A DNA stretch of 64,000 nt from Gaeumannomyces sp. JS-464 (GCA_002197995.1 NGZR01000009.1:248001-312000), one strand, 5' to 3'. Counted from the first letter of the stretch, positions 1 to 12,680 are shown. Numbers and translations: made by a program. The notes: a model not told the origin generated them from the sequence alone.

Positions 1-1601
1 CTCTGGTTCTGCGCTCCTCCCTGCGCTCGTCGCGCTCGTCTGGGTCGATGTAGCTGGAGCGGTCGCTGCCACGATCGCCGGGTCCCGCACCGGCCCTCGT
101 GAAGTTGATCTCGGCGCCGTCGGTGCACTGCAGCTCTGCGCCGCCTCCGAGCTTGAGCGTCGCGTTGCCCCTCACCCGAATAGTGACATCGTCCTCAACG
201 CTGGTCCTGGTCGTGGCCGTAGCAGCCTGTCGGAAGTCGCTCTCGTCGTGGCTTGCCGTGCTGTGGGTCGACTTGCTGCTCCTGCTGTGCTTGCTCTTGC
301 TTGCCCTGCGGAGAGCGTCATGGGTGAGTTGCTGGATGGGAGGCTCTGGGTCCTGGTGCGCAAGAGCCCTGCGGAGCTTGTCATCAACGGCCTGCGATGA
401 CGTGAAGTTGGGTCCGTACTGCGAATTCCGGCGGGGGAGCAACCTCGGTCTTGTATCCAGCCTGGTCGTAGCTGATTGACTGGCCGATGCTGGGGCGTCT
501 GGCCCTGGGAACGGGTGGGGGCATCTCATACTCATAGGCTACGGGCGAGAGGTCGTACGAGGCTTCCTCGCCCTGGTACGGGTTATGGTCGTCGTATACT
601 GGGGTGCGTCCCCGTGGCGGCGGTGCAGCAAAGGGGCTTGTGCGGATGGTCAGGGGCATTGCGGAGCTCGGCCTCTGGGGAGGCGCGGGCGGAGGCATGC
701 GCATCCTGTCATTTTCATCATCGCGCTTTTTCGACGACTTGACCGACGGCCGGCGTGTGACGGCCATTGGGCGATTCTCCTGCTCGTACTCGTCAGGGTA
801 ACGCATGGGCCTGTGAGCCAAGGCCGACATGGGCCTTTCCATGCCCCGATCAAAGCGACTCGACAGCGAGTGCGAGTTAGGAAAGTAGTCCTGGGCTGGA
901 GGCGGCGGCCCCAACGGTGGCGGCGGCCCAGGAGGCATATGCATAGATGGTGGCCCTGCCGACATTGCCCATTGCGGCGGCGGATATGACGGCGGCGGAA
1001 GCCCGCCGGTCATGATGGCAGGCGGCATTTGGTGATGGTACTTTTGGTTAGCCAGAGGCGGCCTCGACACGGGAACGTGATAGCTTGAATGCCGATGGTT
1101 TGGGTTGATGGCAGTCCGGGAACGGGGCCGCGTCACACCTGGTGTGATGATGGGGCCCGACCCGTGGTTGTACTCGACCCGCCCGTAGTAAGTAGGCTCC
1201 TCGCGATGCGACATCCTGCGGGGAGTGTGGGCAATCGGGGTCGTTTTGGTATGCCTGGGGGCAGGAGGACGGGTGGTGTGGGTGTCAGTGTAAGACACCC
1301 TTTTCTGGGCCTTGCTAGGATCGGATCTCCTTGAGCTCGAGGGCTCTGGCCTGCGAGGCACCAGCTCAGCGCCCGTTTCCTCCGAGGACACGGATGAGGA
1401 CTCATCGGAGAGGGCCAGAGGCGACTGTGGTGTCCTCCTCGACTTGCGCGTGTTCGGCTTCTCCTTGCGAGGGCTGCTCGGCGCGATCGAGGCGGCGGTT
1501 TTGGGGCCGTCTTCTAGAGCGTTGCCATCGTCGTCGGCTTCCTCGAAGTAAGCTACCCTGTCGGGCATCTGCCGAGACCGGCGTCTCTCGCGGTCCGACA
1601 T
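1..1601 (-). CDS. disordered Pro/Arg/Ser-rich conserved fungal protein, 5' part, one frame break
   Basis: Not recognised by name. The start chosen is the ATG at 1601 (MSDRERRRSRQ...), because the longer open frame upstream reads like 5' leader. The protein is low-complexity: an acidic/Ser stretch, basic RRxSRR segments, and a Pro/Gly/Met-rich centre at about residues 200-300 with PPPP runs. After about residue 390 the frame ends in an unrelated tail, but shifting at the five-base G run at 433-437 (plus strand) restores a protein-like sequence that continues to the left edge: RRNSQYGPNFTSSQ, then a Lys/Arg/Ser-rich stretch, then VTIRVRGNATLKLGGGAEL and an Asp/Arg-rich end. One extra C in the coding strand explains it. 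The 3' end lies outside the window. No membrane segment or signal peptide is visible. The gene is probably real and the function unknown. Confidence 0.7.
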
Positions 1602-2888
1602 TGCGGCAGCGACGTCACCGGGTTGCGGCAGCTGGCGAGCAGAGCAGAGGGATGCGTGACTTGGCGTCAATGAGGGGTTCGACCCAGAGTGGCAGCGACG
1701 CAATCAGTGCCAAATCCGAGACGACGGTGTTGCTGGCAGTCGAGTTTGTCTGCTTGAAAGGAAGCGGTGCTTCTTCTTGGGAGCGAAACCCCTCGGACAA
1801 ATTGGGTTCGCGGGTGTCAGAGCGAGACTTTGGCTTGTCCTGGATGCGAGTGGGGAGATCCCGGCGGTCTGGGAGCGGCCAGCGACTGGACCTGACGTAG
1901 AGCGTGGGAAGACGCCAGCGGGAGATGTGAGGCACCGTCGATAGAGCGTGGTTCGGTCTGATGGCAGGTTGCGATGGGCGTTTGGGGGAACGAAATCGGA
2001 GGAAGTGGGAGAGAGAAAGTGTTGGGACCCAGAAATGCTTTTTTTTTCTTAATGCAGTGCAGGCAATCGGGGCCGCCAACTCACACAGTCGAGGGCGAGC
2101 GAGGAGGGCCAGACTGGGGCAGAGGCGGCTGATGGGACACAGGATGGCGCGCCCGGGTGTGTGCGGAGGAAGAAACAGCTGGCAGTCTTGCCAAAAAAAG
2201 AAAGCGAGACGAGAGGAAGAAGCAGAAAAGGGGGGACGGTGCTGGCAAATGAAGCTCGCTTTTTCTCTGCAGACCAGGCAGGACGGCAGCTCGGGTTGGA
2301 CAGAGACACTGGGAATTGTGGGCTGCGTGGTCTCTGGTTTGGAGGGGAAAGAGCGAAGTGGGCGGTGATGAGGGAGAGGAGGGTGTGTCGTACGAAATCG
2401 GTTGCCAGGAGCCCACTGGTCCCAAAAACCGTCCAGTCGCAGCCGCCCCTCCTGTGCAAGGCCTCCCCTGCCCGTGCCCTCGTCTCCCCACCCCTGCTGC
2501 TCCAACTTCTGCGCTTCTGCTGGCCCTCACGCCCTCGGTCGGGGACCCTGTGGTATCGATAACACAGAAGGACAGCAGAAGCCCGATTCCCGGGAGTGCC
2601 TCTCCATCGGCCCAGTGCCGGCCATGGAATGTGAGCGGCTCGATCCACCCAGGGGCGCACAGCAGGAGGAGGGACGCAATGCGGTCCCACGTTAGGCAGG
2701 CTTGATCGAGCAGCTACAGAGTACATGCGAGAGCACAGTATCTGCGGAAACGAAACGGTCAAAACTGTCGTGTCGTGACCGTCGGCCGCCTGTCCCTCTC
2801 GCTCCTGGATATTGGTAATCCCTGGCCGATATTCCAGCCCTGACTGGCGCTCAATCGGGTTTTTGCGGCCAAAAGCAAGCAAACCTGT

Positions 2889-2906
2889 CCCCCCCCCCCC
2901 CCCCCC
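2889..2906. repeat. C18 homopolymer
   Basis: An uninterrupted run of 18 C on the plus strand in intergenic DNA. It is one of four unusually long mononucleotide tracts in the window. Confidence 0.95.
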
Positions 2907-4477
2907 TTTCCCCACGTTTGCGAAGCCCTGGCCTGTCCCTGATCTGATCTGCCAAGGGGCCCCTACCAGAGAAAGCTGGCTGGGTCCCATGTGATGGGGT
3001 CCCTCGGCGAGCCTTGAATCAAAGAAAAGACGAGGCGAGGTTTTGGGGCTGGCTTCGCTTTGCAATCGCTTCATGTCCGCCTGCTAAGAGCCCACATGAG
3101 CGTTAAAGATTCTCGTTCCAACTTTTTTGTGTTTTTCTTGTCCGCCGATCCATCGCCCGGGACAGAGGAAGGACGACATACATGGTGCTTGGCTCAGAGA
3201 CGCACGCAGGTGGCGTGCCGAATTCCTGTGCTACTCGATCCCAGTCGGACCCCGGCCGACACCCTCAGCTTCGAAGCTGGAGGCACAGCTCGCCCGCCGT
3301 AGCTCCAACCGGCCAAGACTAAGCCCGTGCCCAAGAAAAATGCTCGCAGCTGCACATGCTGCTAGCGGGTTAGGTAGCGGCGGGCAGGACTACTGGCAAG
3401 CCCACATCGAAAATGCAAGGGACCAGAACAAGCTCGAGTGTCTGGAGCTGAAAGCGTGCCGCCGCACTGTCTTTTCTTCTCTCTACCTACTCTTTTCTAT
3501 GCGGCTGGGGGGAGCTGCCGGCCCCCCCGTCAAGGATTTGCTGTGCACACAGTCCACGTACACACTGAAGGCGCCGGAGTCGAAGCCGGCGCCATGGGTT
3601 TCCCTGACCGTCTTCTGCAGCCCGTCACCGCTTTCTGCAGGGGAAATGCTCTCAAATGTGATGATGGCACGAGTTTGCTTGTGTGTATACTATGCTGCGT
3701 GCACGGGGATAGGTGCGGTTGGACGGGCAGAGCGAATGAATTTTAGGCTGGGCGGACCCTGCTTTGATATCTCGCGCCCGATGATCTCACCGTTCGAAAC
3801 AAAGACGGACAAACAGCTGTCAAAAAGAACGGATCTATGTACACGCACATATCTAAAGAGCATGACCGGTTTCAGGCGATCGTCTACGTCACTCGCACAG
3901 AGCGAGCAGGGGCCTCCCCAGGCCAGAGCCGAGCTGCCAGCACCGCTCTCTCGACTGGGGAATTCCTCGCAGTGCGGCGAGTTCTTGTCCGCCTTTTTAG
4001 TGCCCGAAGGCCCGAGACCCCACTTATCCTGCCTCAACTCCTCTCTTGGGTATCAACGTCTGCTGCGTGCTGGCGAATGACTGGGGGCGTGTGTATATAG
4101 GTGGTGGTGCTTCGTTTCTGTGGCAGTCAGTCAGACCCCTCGAAAGCCGTCATTCATTAGGCAGACAGATAGAAGATGGAAAATGGGGACGGGGAGGGGT
4201 GACACGGCCGATTGCGCAAAGACGCAATTGTGCCTCTTTGCCCAGCCGCGGTGTTTGCTCAGATGCGCGCACGTGTTTGCCTTATGCACAACGCCGTCGC
4301 AATGCTCTGCGCAATCGAAATGTGCGCAATTGAGCGAAGCTGGGGCGCCTCCATCCCCTCGCTCGACGGGTCCGAGAGGGGCCCAACAGCTGGAACCATC
4401 TAGGCCTAGGCAGGCCGAACATCCACCTGCTCCATACTGGCCGTTACGGTCGGGAGCAGCCACGACACCCAAGACTG

Positions 4478-4520
4478 TCATCGTCGTCGTCGTTGTCGTC
4501 GTCCGTCGTCGTCGTCGCCG
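4478..4520. repeat. TCG/GTC trinucleotide microsatellite
   Basis: An imperfect run of TCG units with TTG and CCG interruptions. It opens long but meaningless frames on both strands. Confidence 0.9.
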
Positions 4521-5794
4521 TTCCTAGACTGAGCTTGCTCGAGAAGACAGTGCGGGGAATCCCAGCATGTGTGTGGATGCTTGGCTTGGACGATCCTGAC
4601 CGTTCGCCTCGTTCCGAGCCACAACACCCATTGACTTCCATTGTCTCACTCGTCCAGTCCCTTCGCCGACCGTCCTGTCTTCCGCTCCGTCCGAAAGAAA
4701 AAAGGCGGGTGCTACAGAAGCACACAACGGGCGGCGATCCGTCCGCCGTTCTCTGTCCACCCGCCTCCCCAATAAGACACCCCTGCACATGCGTCAATGC
4801 CTTGTATGTAAGCGGTCAGGCGGGCCAACTCCACCACTCGCTTTCACGTCCTCCCAGTGGTCCCCGACGCGGATGGGATGAGGGGGTAAGTGTGAAGCGG
4901 GCTGGGAGGAGCCAAGAGACTGACAAACCCACTAGGACCTTTTGAGCCGCTCGAGGTTCAAGCGGCGGCGGCGAACCGAGAGGTGGTCCCTTTGAGCGGA
5001 TTATACGCACCCATGTTGGTCCCTCGACGTGGTGTTCCAGGCTCCTGGCTCTCTCTGCCGGACCGACCGCCAAAGCCACGAGAGTTGGCTACCTACCTAG
5101 GTATTGGGAATATGTTACAGAACTGTCCTGCTGAGCAACACGGAGGATCCGCGGGGAATGGCGTTTTGCTTTTTGGGTTTTTTTCGCGTCTGCTCGCGCA
5201 TCCACGGCCTGCATCTTGCTAGCCACTTTCGGCAGTCGTGTCTCCAGCTGGGCTCGATATTACGGTCGTCTCCCCATTGGCCCTTGCTGGAGGGATCAAC
5301 GGAAGATGAGGGATGGGACGGCTGGCTGCTGCGACTACTGCCGTCCCCAGACCATCCGCGTCGAGCAGGCCAATTGCTCTCCTGTGCTATACCTCCCACA
5401 CGCCGTTTTATACCTTACATATACCGGATTCGGACGAAATACCACGAGGGCTATCCCTCGAATCGGGGGCTTTTTTTCCCCTGGGGTGCGTTCGGCTGCG
5501 CACAGACATAGAGAGCTATTTTGGATGGGTTGGGCATGTCTGCTCGGCCGCTACACGACCTAAGCGACTGGCACCGCGTGCCTCTATCTCGCGTCTCTTG
5601 CTGCTCTGTGATGGAGGGTCCAGACGGGTTCTCGTTGCTCTCCCATCATCATGATCCCCATCCCACCTCGCAAGTGCGCACTCTCGCTGCAAGTCATCAT
5701 GTTGCCACCCGTGCATTGGCTCGCTGCTTCTTACTTTTTCGATAGAACACACCCTTGGGCTTTATCGCCGGGGAACGAGAGGGTGACAAGCGTC

Positions 5795-5823
5795 AAAAAA
5801 AAAAAAAAAAAAAAAAAAAAAAA
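5795..5823. repeat. A29 homopolymer
   Basis: An uninterrupted run of 29 A, intergenic. No retroelement sequence is recognisable just upstream on the plus strand, so it is not obviously a retrotransposon tail. Confidence 0.9.
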
Positions 5824-7172
5824 GCGGCAAGCGAGCCGGCCGATCTGAGATGGGCGGACGGACGAAAGATGCGGGATGGTGTCGCAGATATTTTTTTCTT
5901 GTTCTTTCTCGAGTCTAAATCTGTGCCTGTGCTGCCGTGGTCCGCAATCAGGAGACCAAATGCGCCGTTCGCCCGCCCGACTTCCGGAACGAGATACAGT
6001 ACCGCTTCTGCGGAACTATGCCAGCCAATCCCACACCGCCTTTTTACCCCCAGCTCGCCGCCCTCTCCACTCACGGCTATGTATGTAGGTTCACAGCTAG
6101 GGGACGAGACGGGCACTTGCCAGCTAGCAAGAGTCCCCAGAAAGGACGTCTCGCTTGTTGCCCCCCGGTCCTCATTGTGACATGGAGCTGCAGTTTCCCC
6201 CTCAGCACGCATCTACGCGTGGGGGGCAGTATGCGCTGTGCGATCGGGTGGTTGGCGTGTCTTTTTGGGATTAGACTCCTGCACCGCACGCTTGTATACA
6301 CCGCGGAACAAGGGGGAGAGGTGAGGAGAGAAAATGTCCAACCCCCTTGTCCGCCATTCCGGATTCTCGGCATACACGGAAGACCAGGACAACAACATGG
6401 CTTGCTGAGACCAGTCTTCCTTCTGGGAACCGGGTCCGAGACTTGGTGATGCCCAACCGAAGAAGCAAGACGCACAGCGGCCGTATATAATATGCAGCCA
6501 GATAACAGAAAAGGACCAAATCGTGATTGTTTGCTATGAGACGTCGAACGGAAAAATCCCGCAGTGTACGGGTAAGCCGAGAAATAGTGTGAGAGACCGA
6601 TCAGCCCAAAACGACTCGCCACTGGTCGGGATGCTGCAGAGAAGCAAAGCAGCTTCTGATTCTTGGTTTCCTCTGCGGTACATATGCCCCGTGCGTCCGC
6701 ATCCGCATTTCGGGCCACACAAACACACACCACAACCACCCCGGAGGGGCTGTACCCATGAGAGGGCGCCAGCTGTCCATCGGGTCATTGTTGATGTGAG
6801 AGCCAAGCCAACCCTGCCAGCCAGTCGGCCTATCCAAAACAGACGGCGGGCCTCCGTACCAAAGAAGCAAGAGAGAGAGCCTTGGAGAGAGTCAGGCCTA
6901 ATTGCAGTGTGGAGGGTGGCGCAGGAAACAGAATCTCGTGCCAGGCGAAGTATGCACAAACCCCAAGCACACCAAGGGGTCGCCATTGGCGGCAAGCTTC
7001 GGGCCTCAACTTGACGGCCCGAGACAGCTCCTTCCCAGAAAACCGAGCTCCGTGTGTACAACGCGTCCGGGGCTGTGCTGGCTCGCTGGCCGTCTCATCC
7101 CTGGACACGCTCTCCATAATGGCGCCACCACCAGCACCGCCCGGAGTCCTACCAACGCGGCACCGTGCGAGA

Positions 7173-8142
7173 TCAGATCGCAGATGCAGTTTTGTGTGAG
7201 ATCTCCACATCTGCAACCACCGCCCGGTGGTCCGATAGGTAGACGCCGTCGTCGTCAAAGCGGTTGGCCAGGACGCCAAAGGTGAGGACCTTGACGGCAG
7301 AAGACGCCGGGTTCCCGACGAACAGGAAGTCGATCTTGGCCGGCGTCTCGTGGGGCTCCCCAAAGGACGTGTAGGTGATGTCGTGGTTGCCGTACCAGCC
7401 CTCCTCGCGCAAGAGCGTCGACACGTCGGTCATGCCGCTGCCAGGGGATGTCATCTCCTGATAGGCGCCGCCGCCGGGCTTGCTGTTGAAGTCTCCGCCA
7501 GGAAGACCGGGAGCGTCGACGCGGCGCCAGCAGCAGACACGCCATCCGCATCCCTATTAACGCCGCCGCCGCCCTTGTCCACTCGGCCGCGATGCGGAGG
7601 AGCAGCTTTGGCACTCTCCCCGTCTCGCGGTGCGGCCACGGTGATCGAGAATGGGTGCCCATGACGACGACTGTAGCGCCGCTCCCACGGTGGCGAGAAC
7701 CGCCCAACGCTGACGACGCGGGCAGATCGGCATCCCAGCCCCTGGACGGCCTGTTCGGGCGTCTCGCTGAGCCAGTAGGTCCTCTGCCGCTCGCACTCCC
7801 CACGCGCTGCGCCGGTATAGGATGGGCGAGTGCTCGCCAGCCTCTCGGCCATCATCGCGCCCGAACGCCTACGTGGGCCCAGTCATCGCCAGAGCCGCCC
7901 CGCCTGTTCATGCGATCGACCACGTCGCGCAGCTGCGGGCGCAGGACCTCCTGGAGGCAGACAAAGGACGCGTCGCGCCCAGCGGTGATGAAAGACAGCT
8001 GCGCGCACAGGCGTGGGCACCGCTCGGGCCACGGCCGCTCGCCTGGGGAGGGGGTCTTGGTCGCGAACCGCACGTTGTGCGTGATGAGGCGGACCTGCAG
8101 CGGCGCCGACGCCGTCGCTGCCTGGTGGTTGAGGATCGACAT
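7173..8142 (-). pseudogene. endonuclease/exonuclease/phosphatase-family protein, multiply frameshifted
   Basis: Read on the minus strand from an ATG at 8142, successive blocks in different frames line up with one EEP-fold protein (DNase I-like hydrolases of the secreted or phosphodiesterase type). The blocks are RLITHNVRFATK (start of the fold), FVCLQEVL (metal-binding Glu), HSPILYRRSAW, TYWLSETPEQ, WDADLP, RVVSVGRF, GATVVVMGTH, LLLRIAAEWTR, PVFLA followed by GDFNSKPGGGAY (catalytic Asp/Asn), then one long final frame with GWYGNHDITYTS, KIDFLFVG and YLSDHRAVVAD (catalytic Asp-His). At least eight frame changes fall within about 700 bp, both gains and losses, so this is decay rather than one sequencing slip. 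Order and spacing match a full-length protein of about 310 residues. It is not AT-biased, so RIP is not the cause. The family call is firm; the substrate cannot be told. Confidence 0.85.
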
Positions 8143-11100
8143 GAGTTTGGCAGCTGGCTGCTGCCGATAAGACTCGGGTCTCAGGGGTGTCAACACACAC
8201 AGGAACGCAGCCAACTGCCACTTGTGCTCTTATCCGGCCTTTTCAGCAGTTGCCTGGGGGTCCGCTGGAGCCTGGGAAAAGGCAACCACCTTGGGCGCTA
8301 GGTCAACGCGTCGTGGCTCCTGGTGGTCGGTAATAACCCTTCCCCGTTCACAGGGTCTTTATCGATCAAAGATGCTGCTTGCGAGATTGTTTGTTTGCTG
8401 ACCAGCGTTCTTGTCGCTAAACCCAGGACAGATCAGCTTGATCAAGGTGCCAAGCTGGGCGAGTCGGATACTGTCAATCCCCTACCAGAAGGGAAGAATG
8501 GGTACGGCCTGACATGCTCGTCAGACCAACGACCGAAGTCGCCTCGTTGGGCACTCGGCGCATGGCTACCAGTGTTAGCCTTCCCCTTTCCATCCCTTCC
8601 GCCATGGAGGGGGTAGGCTGGGTGCCCAATTCGTACCCCGCGAATGATGGGTGCAGGAGGCGGATAGGCTGGACGATGTTATGTAATGCGCAATGAAAAA
8701 GGCGGAAATCATGGCCAGTGGAGTCACGTGCCATTCTTTTTCGGATTCCTTTTCTCGAGCCAATTTCAATTTCCATCAGAGAGGATTCCAGAAAACCCTT
8801 CTTTTGCGCGCGCATCTCGATCCTCGCTCAGGCTTGAGACAGTCTCCGGGACGCATGCACCTTCCCGTCACTATTTCATGTTTCCATTTCTTTCCATCCC
8901 TCGCAGTCCGCCGCCACATGGCCCCATGCCTTGAGACACTACCGTCATGGGCCTGTCACATGAACCTGCAGCCCTGCGTGCCCTAGGGCCTCAGCCACTC
9001 ACTGTCGGCCAGCATCACCATCGCGACGTTTAACCCTTGGCCGGCAGCCCTCTCCATGGGACCGCCTGACTCTGCCGGACTGACTGCTTGCTGCCATCGC
9101 ATCCGCTTGCCGGCACTCCCGCATCGATGATCGCTGCTCTGCAGGACCACTACCACCCAGGCCACCCCCACCTTTCTGCCTCGTCTTGTTATGCACAAAT
9201 CGTTGCTTTATTTCCTTCCTGGGACGGCAGTCGGCGCTGGCAGGTCAATCTGGCCCCGCTCTGCTGCCCGGGCCGTGAAAATCAAGCCGATCGATTTGGA
9301 TCCGGAGACATTTTTGACATTCCCTTGAACTGCTGTCAAGTCACGTCCCCAGCCGTTCCTTATCACTGGCTCTCCGGATGCCCCTTCCAACCCATTGATC
9401 CATGTCGTGCCCCAAGAATCAGCTATAAACAACCCCCTGCCTGGTCACCAGCCCCCCGCTCGATGTGATATCCCAAGCATCGTCACCCTCGGAGGCTCAC
9501 TTCCCGTATTTTTATCGCCGCGAATGATGTTGGTTTGCTCTGGAGATATTGTGTTCCCTGGAGATAACCAAGTCGCCGATGGTTGCACGCGTGGGCTCGG
9601 TGCAGAACCTTTTCCGGCTTTGGCCAGCAAACGTCAGCGCCTGTCAGTATTCGCGTCCTTGCCCTACTGCACAAGCTACTGCCTGCGCCATGCCTCGTTC
9701 CCGTTCGCTGGGGCTCAGACATACACGACACCATGACTCCTCTCCGGCCATGTCGGCATGCCGAGCCCTCCACAACACGCTAGCAGCTAGCAGAAGCAGG
9801 CTTCTTCTGGTCGCCTTGGCCCCGGAGCGGCCGCCTGGTTTGGCTACTCCGAACTAACGGTATAGCTCAGCAAAACCTGTTGACAAATCCGAGTCCTGGA
9901 AAGGCGCGTGGCGCCACGAGGACGCATGATGCAAGGTACGAGCTTTGGATCGTATCCGCCCCTTTGCAGGCTCACACAAGTGATATGATCGACAGCGCCT
10001 TGATGCATCGCATCCGCCTCTGCCGATTTGAAGGACACGCAGCACGAGCCGGCGGGCGGATCAGCCACGAACGCAATATCTACCTAGCACGAGTTATGCG
10101 GCGGCGGGGAGGTCGGGTGGCAGGTCTGTGACCTCCTTTCTGCCCACCCTCTACCCCCAAACGTATCGCAACGCGTAAGTGCGTGACACCATTACAACGT
10201 CTCAGCGACACGGGGCCGTTCTCCACCCCCGGGTTCGTTGGCGATAAAGGCTTGTCGACAAAATATGTGGGTTAAACCTCATTGCCGGCCGGCACTCTGT
10301 GTGTGGGTGGGTACCTACCTGTAGGTGGATGCGAAAAAAAAAGAAGAAAAAAAGCACAGTCATATGTCGGAGGGGCCGTGAGGAATCCTCTATCTGTCCT
10401 GAGGGGCGCTTGGTGATGGTGTCTTAGCTGAGTGATCAGGACCTTGCTCTAGCCTGCCATCGGAGGCATCACGGGGCAACACCTCTGCCCGCAATTTCCA
10501 GGTTTTTGAGCCGCACCGCGGCCAGTTTATTATCCCCTCACTTTCTAAGCTGCCGGCCAAGACTGGCGCTAGCGCGCTCTACCGTTCGGTGGGTGACCTC
10601 TCATCGCCTTGTCTACACCGAAGGATTGGCTCTCGCACACCGCAGTCTGGCGACGGCGCCTTGCTCCGTGAGCCAATAGCGCTGGGCTGGATCGCGTGGG
10701 CCTTTTGTCCTTTGCCTGCCGGGATGCTGGTAAGAGGATGCGCGATCTCGATCATGCTTCATTTCCTTCTTTTTCTCTTATTACCTGTTGTTTTCTTGTT
10801 TTTTCTGGCTGCCTCCTTTGTTCTTCCTTCCCCACTTGGAGTTTTCCCATCTTGTTCAAGCCTAGTCCGCCAAGCCTGCCTGGCTCACACACGAGTGGAG
10901 GGCCTCAGCTGCTCGCAGTGTTGAATCATTTCACGCTATTGGACACCCCTGCAGTGGTGGCAGCGCACACAGTCCTTAGCCTGCTCACGCTTTTGCCCCG
11001 CAGTGTGAGACCCGGGCAACAACCAACAGCTGAAGAAATGGTCTTTGCTCGGTGGATGACCACCCTCCCTCCCAGAGTGTAGGCTGCCACCCAACCACCC

Positions 11101-11651
11101 ATAGAGATTGACCGATGACTGCGAAATCGATGGTCCTTCGTGGAAAAAGGTAGAGTCGCAGTCTGAGATGGTGTGCACTCCTGACACCATGGCGGCCATG
11201 CATCCCACTGCTCATCCTCAGCTGGAGATATAAGCCATGGCGTGCCTCTCCTTCCTTCTTCTGGCCACTATCCGTCCGTTTGCCCACTCGGATTTCCCCG
11301 TCTCCTCTCGACCAGTCATTTTTCGGGTTTTCTGGGCGCGTCGCTTCGTGGGAGGGAACCTTGGGCCTATCGCTTTACTTCCTCGTATCTTCTCCTCCCT
11401 CCAACGAGCCACGGGCTTTTTGAGCCGGCCAGCCCGGCGCACGTTGGCTGCATTTCAGCTGGATGAGCCGTGTCTCTTTGTGTGCCATTTAATACCGTCT
11501 TTGCATCCTTGATATTTGTGCATCCGGACCGAACCCTGGTGTTCCGTACTATCTTTGGGACTGCACAAAACCCCTGACCCCTGGACTGGCCAACATACCC
11601 ACAAAGCACAACCAGGCCGAGGTACCTATCTTGGGATACATATATAAAAAG
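8143..11651. other. intergenic region, no supported gene
   Basis: About 3.5 kb between the broken EEP gene and the 11.65 kb gene. The open frames are short, unsupported and shadow each other. A pyrimidine-rich stretch at about 10.75-10.85 kb and a TATA-like run (catatataaaaa) at about 11638-11650, immediately before the next ATG, are the only structures I would point to. The second could serve as a core promoter or lie in the 5' leader. Confidence 0.5.
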
Positions 11652-12680
11652 ATGCCGTCCCCTTTCGGAATCATGTCCAACGCTCGCTCGGCCACCAACA
11701 GCGCCGACAAGACCAAGGACGCAAGCCAGAAGACGACACCAACCATGCCGGTCCTGACCAGACCTTCCCTTGACAGCAACCAGCGCCTGCTGTCCTGGCC
11801 GCCCACGCAGGTGCGCCTCCGCCCGACCATGGTGGGGCCAGACGACGACGACAGCGACGTCCCCATCCTCGAGCGGGAGCAGGACTTTGGCCTCTACATG
11901 GACGAGGAGCCCCTGACCTACTTCCTGACGCCGGCGCCGGACGACGATGGCGACGGCGACCTGGCCATGATGGACTTTGACGCCGGCATCGGGGGCTCCC
12001 CCGACGGCGCCGACGACGTCCGCTCCGTCAGCCCGTCGTTGCTCGATGGCGGCAGCATCCGCCGCGGCGGCGACGGCGGCGGCGGCGGCATGTTCCGCAG
12101 CGGCCCCTTCCGCCGCCGACGCCGCCGCGCTCGCCGCCCGGCACGCCGCTGGTCGCCGACTCGACCACGGACGAGGACGACGACGACGAGGACGACCATG
12201 AGGACTACATCCGCCTCGGCCCCAACCACGGCCTGCCCGCCCCGCCGTTCACGCTGCGCGACTTTGCCGGGCTCAAGATGCGCAAGAGCGCGCGCCGCGC
12301 CGCCGAAGCCGCCGCCGACAAGAAGCCGGCTTCCCCCTCGCTGCTGTCGTTCCCGTCGCCGCCCGCGACGCCTACCACGCCCTCCCCGTCCTCCCTGTCC
12401 TCGTCGCCCCGGCCGCGCGCCGGGCCGGTTCGGACCGGGACGTGGCGCGGCGACGGCGGCTGCGGTGGGTGGGGTGGTAGCGGCGCCGCGCAGGCGGCTC
12501 TCGCCGCGGTCGTGGCGGCAGCCCAGCCCGGACGTGTGGAGCATCGAGGAGGAGCCCGAGAGGGAGGCGTGCGAGCAGGCCGCCCGCAAGAAGGGCTGTG
12601 ACGGCAAGCCCGGCGTTCCGGACATGCCTGCGAAGACCAAGAAGAGGGTCCGCTTTGTCCTCCCTGTCAAGGAGGAGTGA
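11652..12680 (+). CDS. conserved fungal protein, Asp-rich N-half and basic RVRFVLPVKEE tail; apparent frame breaks
   Basis: Function unknown. The start is placed at the ATG at 11652 (MPSPFGIMSNARS...), with A at -3; the in-frame ATG at 11673 is an alternative. The N-terminal 150 residues are acidic (DDDDSDVPILEREQDFGLYM, LTPAPDDDGDGD). Near 12100 the open frame turns into an implausible Arg-rich run, while a neighbouring frame carries a natural continuation (TPPRSPPGTPLVADSTTDED, DYIRLGPNHGLPAPPF, LRDFAGLKMRKSARRAAE). By about 12430-12470 the first frame resumes with RRRLSPRSWRQPSPDVWSIE and ends KKRVRFVLPVKEE. The first switch fits one missing base in GC-rich repeats; the return fits one extra or two missing bases. 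Both edges are intact and the C-terminal motifs look conserved, so I regard it as a real gene with sequence errors or recent breaks. It stands alone, about 3.8 kb from the next gene. Confidence 0.72.
   Translation: MPSPFGIMSNARSATNSADKTKDASQKTTPTMPVLTRPSLDSNQRLLSWPPTQVRLRPTMVGPDDDDSDVPILEREQDFGLYMDEEPLTYFLTPAPDDDGDGDLAMMDFDAGIGGSPDGADDVRSVSPSLLDGGSIRRGGDGGGGGMFRSGPFRRRRRRARRPARRWSPTRPRTRTTTTRTTMRTTSASAPTTACPPRRSRCATLPGSRCARARAAPPKPPPTRSRLPPRCCRSRRRPRRLPRPPRPPCPRRPGRAPGRFGPGRGAATAAAVGGVVAAPRRRLSPRSWRQPSPDVWSIEEEPEREACEQAARKKGCDGKPGVPDMPAKTKKRVRFVLPVKEE

Larger units (their letters stand above)
1602..7172. other. long intergenic region without a convincing gene
   Basis: About 5.6 kb lies between two minus-strand genes. 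Many open frames exist on both strands, but they are GC-driven, have no recognisable motif and overlap each other in several frames, so I call none. The part next to 1602 presumably holds the promoter and 5' leader of the 1-1601 gene. The region contains a C18 tract, a TCG microsatellite and an A29 tract, listed separately, and short TACCTACCTAGGTA-type palindromes (for example near 5090-5106). Confidence 0.6.

Noticed and set aside
2049..3074. Long open frame (341 codons, minus strand) in the 1.6-7.2 kb region
   Set aside because: It overlaps several other open frames on both strands, has no domain-like motif, contains GGGG- and CCCC-derived runs from the C18 tract, and looks like a GC-driven chance frame.
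3127..4080. 317-codon plus-strand open frame
   Set aside because: Composition drifts along its length, no recognisable motif, and equally long frames lie on the other strand. No promoter or splice signals support it.
5040..5110. TACCTACCTAGGTA palindromes (also near 10310 and 61190) as specific regulatory sites
   Set aside because: Such TAGG/CCTA runs are frequent in intergenic DNA of many Sordariomycetes and show no fixed position relative to genes here.
11652..12680. Arg-rich run (about 12.1-12.4 kb) as a genuine arginine-rich domain
   Set aside because: It appears only because of a frame change; the neighbouring frame gives an ordinary, motif-bearing continuation.
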